In this document: positions 35,201 through 37,830 of the stretch, in pieces
Numbering within the stretch: the stretch's first letter is position 1
Layout: every line of letters starts with the position of its first letter
From: CAZZBK01 sp964652155
GTDB lineage: Bacteria > Planctomycetota > Planctomycetia > Pirellulales > PNKZ01
NCBI GenBank assembly: GCA_964652155.1
Contig: CAZZBK010000043.1
Location: 1-37,830 of the forward strand
DNA: 37,830 nucleotides
Reading direction: 5' to 3'
Made by a program: the position numbers and the translations under genes
The notes under the pieces: generated by a model
Databases searched by the model: none
What the model saw: only the letters and a program-made list of their open reading frames with translations
What the model was told of the DNA's origin: nothing

Positions 35201-36198
35201 CGGCCTACTCGCTTATGTTGGGAACCGGGTATTTCAACGAGAATATTGGCTTCGGCACCACCTACGCCTTCGACTCGGCCCTCGGCACCGACAATGCCCT
35301 ACTCTACGATAGCGCCGGCAACGATGCCTATTCTGGACTCGCCGGCTACAGCATCATGCAGTACCCCGGCAACTTCGTCGAAACCATCGGCTTTGTGAAC
35401 AACTATGCCTTCAGTTCGTTCGGCGGCACCGATACCGGCAGCCTTCATGACAGCGCCAACGACGACACCTACTACGGCCTCAGCGCGTATAGCATCATGT
35501 CGCACGCCGGGTTCATCAACGAGACGATCGGTTTCGAGGTCAATTACGCCTACTCGAATGCCGGCGGCAACGATACCGCGCTGCTCTACGGCACAGCGGG
35601 CAACGAGACCCTGAACGCCTTGCCCAGCTACAGCATTATCAGCGGCGCCGCGCTGTTTAATCAGGCGATCGGATTCAATCAGGCGATTGGTTTTGGTGGT
35701 GGAGGTACCGACACCGCGATGCTCTACGACAGTGCCGGCACGGACGTGCTCTCGATGTTTCCAACCTATTCGGTCATGGTGGGGAGCGGCTACTTAACGC
35801 AAGCGGTCGAGTTTGACTCGGTCTTCGGCTTTAGCTCGACCGGCTACGACACGGCGCAGCTCTTCGACAGTGCCGGCAACGATGCGCTGACCGCCTTTCC
35901 GGACCATGTGCTGATGTCGGGCAGCGGCTATTTAATCGAAGCCGTCGGCTTTGCCTTGGCGATCGTCGATGCCTCGACCGGCGGCGTCGACAGCGCACAA
36001 CTGTTTGACTCGTCCGATGCCGAGACGTTGACCGTGAGCGGCTCGGAAGCGGTGTTTCAGTACTCGGCCGCCAGCGGTTCTCGGCGCGTGACAATCAAAC
36101 GATTCGAGAATGTCGCTGCGCGGCGCACCACCGGAGCCGACAATCTCGTCCGCGCCGCCGCGATCGACTACACACTCACCACCACCGGCGGCTGGTAA
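32221..36198 (+). CDS. Giant secreted ELWxxDGT-repeat protein with LEPR-XLL-type leader
   Basis: This 1,325-residue protein has three parts. Residues 1-50 are Arg-rich and contain LQPLESRCMLA (38-48), a variant of the planctomycete LEPR-XLL motif found near the N-terminus of large secreted or surface proteins. Residues 72-839 are 16 consecutive 48-residue ELWxxDGT units plus a partial 17th (ending ELWKASD), consensus LTNVNGTLYFxAxDGxxGxE / LWKSDGxSAGTVLVRDINPG. The C-terminal part (about 860-1325) has a linker with beta-rich, Ca-binding-like 'GNSGSDQLEIYS' sequence and a different array of 46-47-residue units (DSAGNDxxxxLxxYSIMxxxG). No dockerin, sortase or PEP-CTERM signal is seen at the C-terminus. 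A surface adhesin or matrix role is inferred. The transcription unit appears to be single. Confidence 0.93.
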   Translation: MLSFCGVYARRLRQWCSGSATRKLTRTPSIARRRPLRLQPLESRCMLAITPELVRDINLVTGTNGSSTPNNYVDVGGTVYFSANTITEGNELWKTDGTSAGTVLVRDINPGVSNAGLLYLTNVNGTLYFTANDGSSGYELWKSDGSSAGTVLVRDIRSGNSDGIPLFFANVNGTLFFQANDGTTGVELWKSDGTSAGTVLVRDINPGASISDPFNFTNVNGTLYFSANDGTTGVELWKSDGTSAGTVLVRDINPGGGYAYPNSLTNVNGTLYFQANDGTNGYELWKSDGSSAGTVLVRDINPGTSSANLNSLTNVNGTLYFRANDATNGNELWKSDGSSAGTVLVRDINPGTSSANPFDLTNLNGTLYFIANDGIHELELWTSDGTSAGTVIVRDIIPGNINASPLNLRNVNGTLYFNANDGTTGIELWTSDGTSAGTVLVRDIQAGASSASPGYLTNVNGTLYFRVNDGSSGTELWKSDGSSVGTLLVRDINPGGDNAFPSSLTNVNGTLYFRASDGSSGTELWKSDGSSAGTVLVRDIRPGTSSASPRYLTNVNGTLYFQANDGTNGTELWKSDGTSAGTVLVRDIRPGTSSASPNFLTNVNGTLYFTATDGSSGVELWKSDGTSAGTVLVRDINPGTDGASLDSLTNVNGTLYFQATDGSSGYELWKSDGTSAGTVLVRDINPGANDAYPNSLTNVNGTLYFQADDGTSGYELWKSDGSSAGTVLVRDINPGTINASPNFLTNVNGTLYFRADDGTSGIELWMSDGSSAGTVQVRDLNAGSTGSLPSSLTNVNGLLLFAASDGGTGIEVWSTDGTSVGTVRVSDINPGARSSNPGNLFNFNGTLYFSADNGTGTELWKASDAPSTFGGGTVDVSGSTATVTGTSGGDNFKMIYDSASAFRFFINNVLVPASEFTGATNVVVVGNSGSDQLEIYSHSGTTDHADISPHAVNWNSTNIDLTSNTMDFIYAFGQSADSTSFYDGAGDDTFIGLSAYSLMLGTGYFNENIGFGTTYAFDSALGTDNALLYDSAGNDAYSGLAGYSIMQYPGNFVETIGFVNNYAFSSFGGTDTGSLHDSANDDTYYGLSAYSIMSHAGFINETIGFEVNYAYSNAGGNDTALLYGTAGNETLNALPSYSIISGAALFNQAIGFNQAIGFGGGGTDTAMLYDSAGTDVLSMFPTYSVMVGSGYLTQAVEFDSVFGFSSTGYDTAQLFDSAGNDALTAFPDHVLMSGSGYLIEAVGFALAIVDASTGGVDSAQLFDSSDAETLTVSGSEAVFQYSAASGSRRVTIKRFENVAARRTTGADNLVRAAAIDYTLTTTGGW
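32434..34737 (+). repeat. 16 x 144-bp tandem repeat encoding ELWxxDGT units
   Basis: Sixteen in-frame units of exactly 144 bp (48 codons) run without a single length change; a partial 17th follows (34738 to about 34805). Units 2-15 are very alike at the DNA level (for example 'acgaacgtgaacgggacgtt' recurs), whereas units 1, 16 and 17 use different codons and more divergent residues. Units 5 and 6 share an identical stretch of about 81 bp (33065-33145 and 33209-33289). This pattern indicates recent expansion or gene conversion of the inner units between older flanking ones. Confidence 0.92.
35167..36006 (+). repeat. C-terminal array of six 46-47-residue units
   Basis: Units lie at 35167-35307, 35308-35448, 35449-35589, 35590-35727, 35728-35865 and 35866-36006 (47, 47, 47, 46, 46 and 47 codons), with a degenerate seventh after 36007. 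Consensus: DSAGNDxxxxLxxYSIM, then GxFxExIGF, YAFSSxGGxDTALLY. Unlike the first array, the units are well diverged in DNA. Unit 4 contains a local 18-bp duplication (35659-35676 and 35677-35694, NQAIGF twice). I do not know a named family for this unit, though I recall similar DSAGNDTF-type arrays in other planctomycete proteins. Confidence 0.85.
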
Positions 36199-36276
36199 GG
36201 AGCACGACCGTTGCGCATCCACTGGGACGGCTGAGGGCGCAAGAGCTAAATCGCGCGACGACGATTAACCGGGGCG

Positions 36277-36440
36277 CTATTTTGCCCGCGCGAGCGTTTC
36301 GAGCACGCCTTGCATGTAGGCGATGCTCTCGCCAGCCAAACGCTCGACGCCCGGCTCGTAGTCGAACACCTCGACGCTGACCCAGCCGCGATAGTCGATC
36401 TCGCCGAGGGTTTCAAAGATCGGCTTGTAAGGGAGGATAA
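36277..36440 (-). pseudogene. C-terminal remnant of a TIM-barrel sugar isomerase/epimerase
   Basis: Reading the minus strand to a TAG at 36279-36277, the last ~54 codons give 'LPYKPIFETLGEIDYRGWVS', 'VEVFDYEPGVERLAGESIAY' and 'MQGVLETLARAK'. This is the typical C-terminus of xylose-isomerase-like TIM-barrel (AP endonuclease 2 superfamily) sugar phosphate isomerases/epimerases, which are normally about 270-300 residues. Going upstream, the frame meets a TAA at 36459-36457 inside the hairpin at 36443-36472, and no further homologous sequence is present. The gene is therefore truncated, with its 5' four-fifths replaced by the nucleotidyltransferase module. Codon use of the remnant matches the GC-rich host. 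Confidence 0.82.
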
Positions 36441-36442
36441 TA

Positions 36443-36472
36443 GGGAGGGAGTCGTTTTATACGACCCCTCCC
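36443..36472 (-). terminator. Hairpin downstream of the nucleotidyltransferase genes
   Basis: On the plus strand gggagggagtcgt (36443-36455), loop tttat, then acgacccctccc (36461-36472) form a 12-bp stem with one bulged base. It starts 12 nt after the stop of the minus-strand nucleotidyltransferase gene, so it could terminate that transcript. There is no T-run after the stem, so it is not a textbook Rho-independent terminator. It also sits exactly at the junction with the truncated isomerase. Confidence 0.5.
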
Positions 36473-36484
36473 CATTGATCGCCC

Positions 36485-37237
36485 TTACTTCTTCAATCGA
36501 ACTCGAACAAGAAGGTCATTAATTCCCGCCGCTGCACTTGACGTTTCAGGCAATTGACTTTCCTTGAATGCACGTTCAAGCTCGACCGTCAACCGCTGGT
36601 ATTCTCGTTCGTGGAACTCCATGTCAGCCTGATCGAGCCGTCCCTTTTCGGGACCGTCTGTCTTGCAAGCAATTAAGTCGGGAATGTATGGCAGCTTCGC
36701 CGTCATATTCAAGTGGACCAAATTAGCCTCAACCTCGCCGGTTCGCATCAGATGGATACCGGTCAACAAAACCCGGTAAACGTAGAGCAATGGCTTCACA
36801 TGAGGAGGGCTTTCCTTCTGATACAGCTTCCATTGCGTGGCAGCGAAGCCAAGGTAGTGGTGAGCATGGTGCTTCGTAATACAGCCGGGGGCCAGAGCCT
36901 TGAGTTCCTCATGCGCCGGGGTCGTACAGACCACGAGCGGCGAGAGTAGCTGCTCAAGCACATAGCCGTTCTTCTTGAGCATCAGCCCGAAGAACTTTTT
37001 GGCGTCATGCGTGACCAGATCAATCTCCAGGCCGTCGTAGACTCCTGATATTTCAACCGTCTCGTTGCCCGGAATAAGCCCGACGACTTCCTCTAGAGGT
37101 AGCAGATGAATGCCTCGAAGATCGAAGTCCGAATCGGGTGACGGGAAGCCGTACAAATGCGCTCCGCTGATCGTGGCAAACAGCAATGGGTATGGATGCT
37201 CGGCGACCTGTTTGTGCAGTCGAGGATCAAAGTTCAT
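36485..37237 (-). CDS. YcgL-type nucleotidyltransferase (pol-beta superfamily), COG3541-like
   Basis: This 250-residue protein has the minimal nucleotidyltransferase core near its N-terminus: 'ISGAHLYGFPSPDSDFDLRG' (23-42), with the G-x-x-x-x-G helix start, catalytic Asp37 and Asp39, and the third acidic residue in 'GLEIDLVTHD' (Asp73). All three metal-binding positions are present, so activity is plausible. The rest is helical ('VYRVLLTGIHLMRTGEV', 'ELERAFKESQLPE'). The family is COG3541-like 'predicted nucleotidyltransferase'; its substrate is not established to my knowledge. The ATG overlaps the stop of the next upstream gene by 4 nt. The AT-richer composition differs from the host genes, suggesting transfer. 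It could modify nucleic acid or a protein; the sequence does not say. Confidence 0.85.
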   Translation of the reverse strand: MNFDPRLHKQVAEHPYPLLFATISGAHLYGFPSPDSDFDLRGIHLLPLEEVVGLIPGNETVEISGVYDGLEIDLVTHDAKKFFGLMLKKNGYVLEQLLSPLVVCTTPAHEELKALAPGCITKHHAHHYLGFAATQWKLYQKESPPHVKPLLYVYRVLLTGIHLMRTGEVEANLVHLNMTAKLPYIPDLIACKTDGPEKGRLDQADMEFHEREYQRLTVELERAFKESQLPETSSAAAGINDLLVRVRLKK

Positions 37238-37830
37238 GGGAGTACCTCCAACATCGCTGCTCGACGAGCCTTCATGAGTAGTGTGTTTGCTCGCTCATAA
37301 TCAGGCCGCTCCGGCAGGCTGGTCTGCTGCACAGCTTGGTCGAACTCGTTGTGAAGACTGAGACGCCACTTTTCCGTCTCTTCCCACGGAATTTCCCCTC
37401 GCCGCACAGCCAACAATTGCTCGCGATATTCGTCCATTCTCACCGGCACGATTCCGTTGCGTAGCACGCTGATGCCTGAAATCAGCAGCCGGATCAGGTG
37501 CATCACATGCTTCCATTTGACTTGTCCTTGATTCTTGATGTCAGACTGCATTTTCTTGAACTGCGATGCCACGTAGCCGTTGTAGGTCTGAAAGACCATG
37601 CGTGACAGAAACGACGACCGCATCTGGAGTAACTCTTCGCCGAGCGGCGTGATGTTCTCGATCAACGGGGTATAGAGGCATTCCAGCACGTTCGGGTTCG
37701 CTTTAAGCGCCAGTATTAGGAACCGTTGCAACTCCCAATACTGCTCCTGCGTTTCCTCTCGGTCGATCTGGTCGGGAACGCCGTACAGAGACCAGTGCAG
37801 ATCGGCGGGCGGCAGGTATATGCCCCGGTA
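37234..37830 (-). CDS. Second YcgL-type nucleotidyltransferase (partial, runs off window)
   Basis: The frame is open from the window edge to a TGA at 37236-37234 and gives 198 residues. Near the edge 'YRGIYLPPADLHWSLYGVPD' is the segment that directly follows the catalytic D-x-D in this family, so the catalytic core lies just beyond the window. 'LQRFLILALKANPNVLECLYTPL' corresponds to the 'FGLMLKKNGYVLEQLLSPLV' segment of the neighbour. 'IRLLISGISVLRNGIV' and the tail 'LPERPDYERANTLLMKARRA' also align with the neighbour, so the two are diverged paralogues. The 4-nt overlap (ATGA) implies coupled translation and perhaps a heteromeric complex. TTG 37731 is an internal codon, not the start. Confidence 0.82.
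   Translation of the reverse strand, partial: YRGIYLPPADLHWSLYGVPDQIDREETQEQYWELQRFLILALKANPNVLECLYTPLIENITPLGEELLQMRSSFLSRMVFQTYNGYVASQFKKMQSDIKNQGQVKWKHVMHLIRLLISGISVLRNGIVPVRMDEYREQLLAVRRGEIPWEETEKWRLSLHNEFDQAVQQTSLPERPDYERANTLLMKARRAAMLEVLP

Noticed and set aside
1..37830. tRNA, rRNA, riboswitch or transposase genes
   Set aside because: I looked through the intergenic gaps on both strands and saw no cloverleaf-like, rRNA-like or transposase-like sequence. A covariance-model scan could still find a small RNA I cannot see by eye.

Overview
The window looks like the chromosome of a planctomycete, probably of the Pirellulales type. The evidence is family content rather than a marker gene. 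There are two pairs of planctomycete-typical DUF1549/DUF1553 plus DUF1501 genes, two PQQ-like beta-propeller proteins, a LEPR-XLL-type leader on a giant ELWxxDGT-repeat protein, and an xseB-ispA-dxs run. The DNA is GC-rich with many GTG/TTG starts. Two stretches look compositionally foreign by eye: about 141-840 and 36,440-37,830 are clearly more AT-rich.

Layout. (a) 1-1,620: debris of a polymorphic-toxin (RHS/YD-repeat) locus. It holds an orphan C-terminal tip, an intact SUKH/SMI1-KNR4 immunity gene and an RHS core fragment broken at both ends. (b) 1,813-6,527: a translationally coupled pair, a LamG-DUF1549-DUF1553 c-type-cytochrome-like protein and a DUF1501 protein. (c) 6,638-11,684, minus strand: a four-gene ABC importer operon of the TrpXYZ/ABC_sub_bind type. 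It has a tandem-domain binding protein, an embedded STAS-domain protein, a permease and an ATPase. (d) 11,747-17,875, minus strand: an SGNH-like secreted protein, then the housekeeping genes dxs, ispA, xseB, asnS and csrA. (e) 18,188-23,543: an orphan HlyD/RND-type lipoprotein adaptor (+), converging on three exported proteins (-): a PQQ-like propeller, an esterase/gluconolactonase fusion and an acetyl-xylan-esterase-like hydrolase. (f) 23,835-24,494: phoU. (g) 24,693-32,016: a second DUF1549/DUF1553 plus DUF1501 pair, a second 425-aa PQQ-like propeller on the opposite strand, and a secreted parallel beta-helix protein. (h) 32,221-36,198: one 1,325-aa secreted protein with 16 full 48-aa ELWxxDGT repeats and a second, different C-terminal array of 46-47-aa repeats. 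(i) 36,277-37,830, minus strand: the last ~55 codons of a TIM-barrel sugar isomerase/epimerase, cut off by a hairpin and followed by two overlapping paralogous YcgL-type (COG3541-like) nucleotidyltransferase genes. The second runs off the window.

How it fits together. Most of the window encodes exported proteins for handling polysaccharides or surface material: esterases, a sugar-lactone propeller, a beta-helix, propellers and cytochrome-like proteins. These sit among isoprenoid synthesis genes (ispA-dxs) and translation/regulation genes (asnS, csrA). The best candidates for something undescribed are the tandem nucleotidyltransferase pair at the right edge, the STAS protein inside the ABC importer operon, and the two-array repeat protein. 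No tRNA, rRNA, CRISPR array or transposase gene was found.
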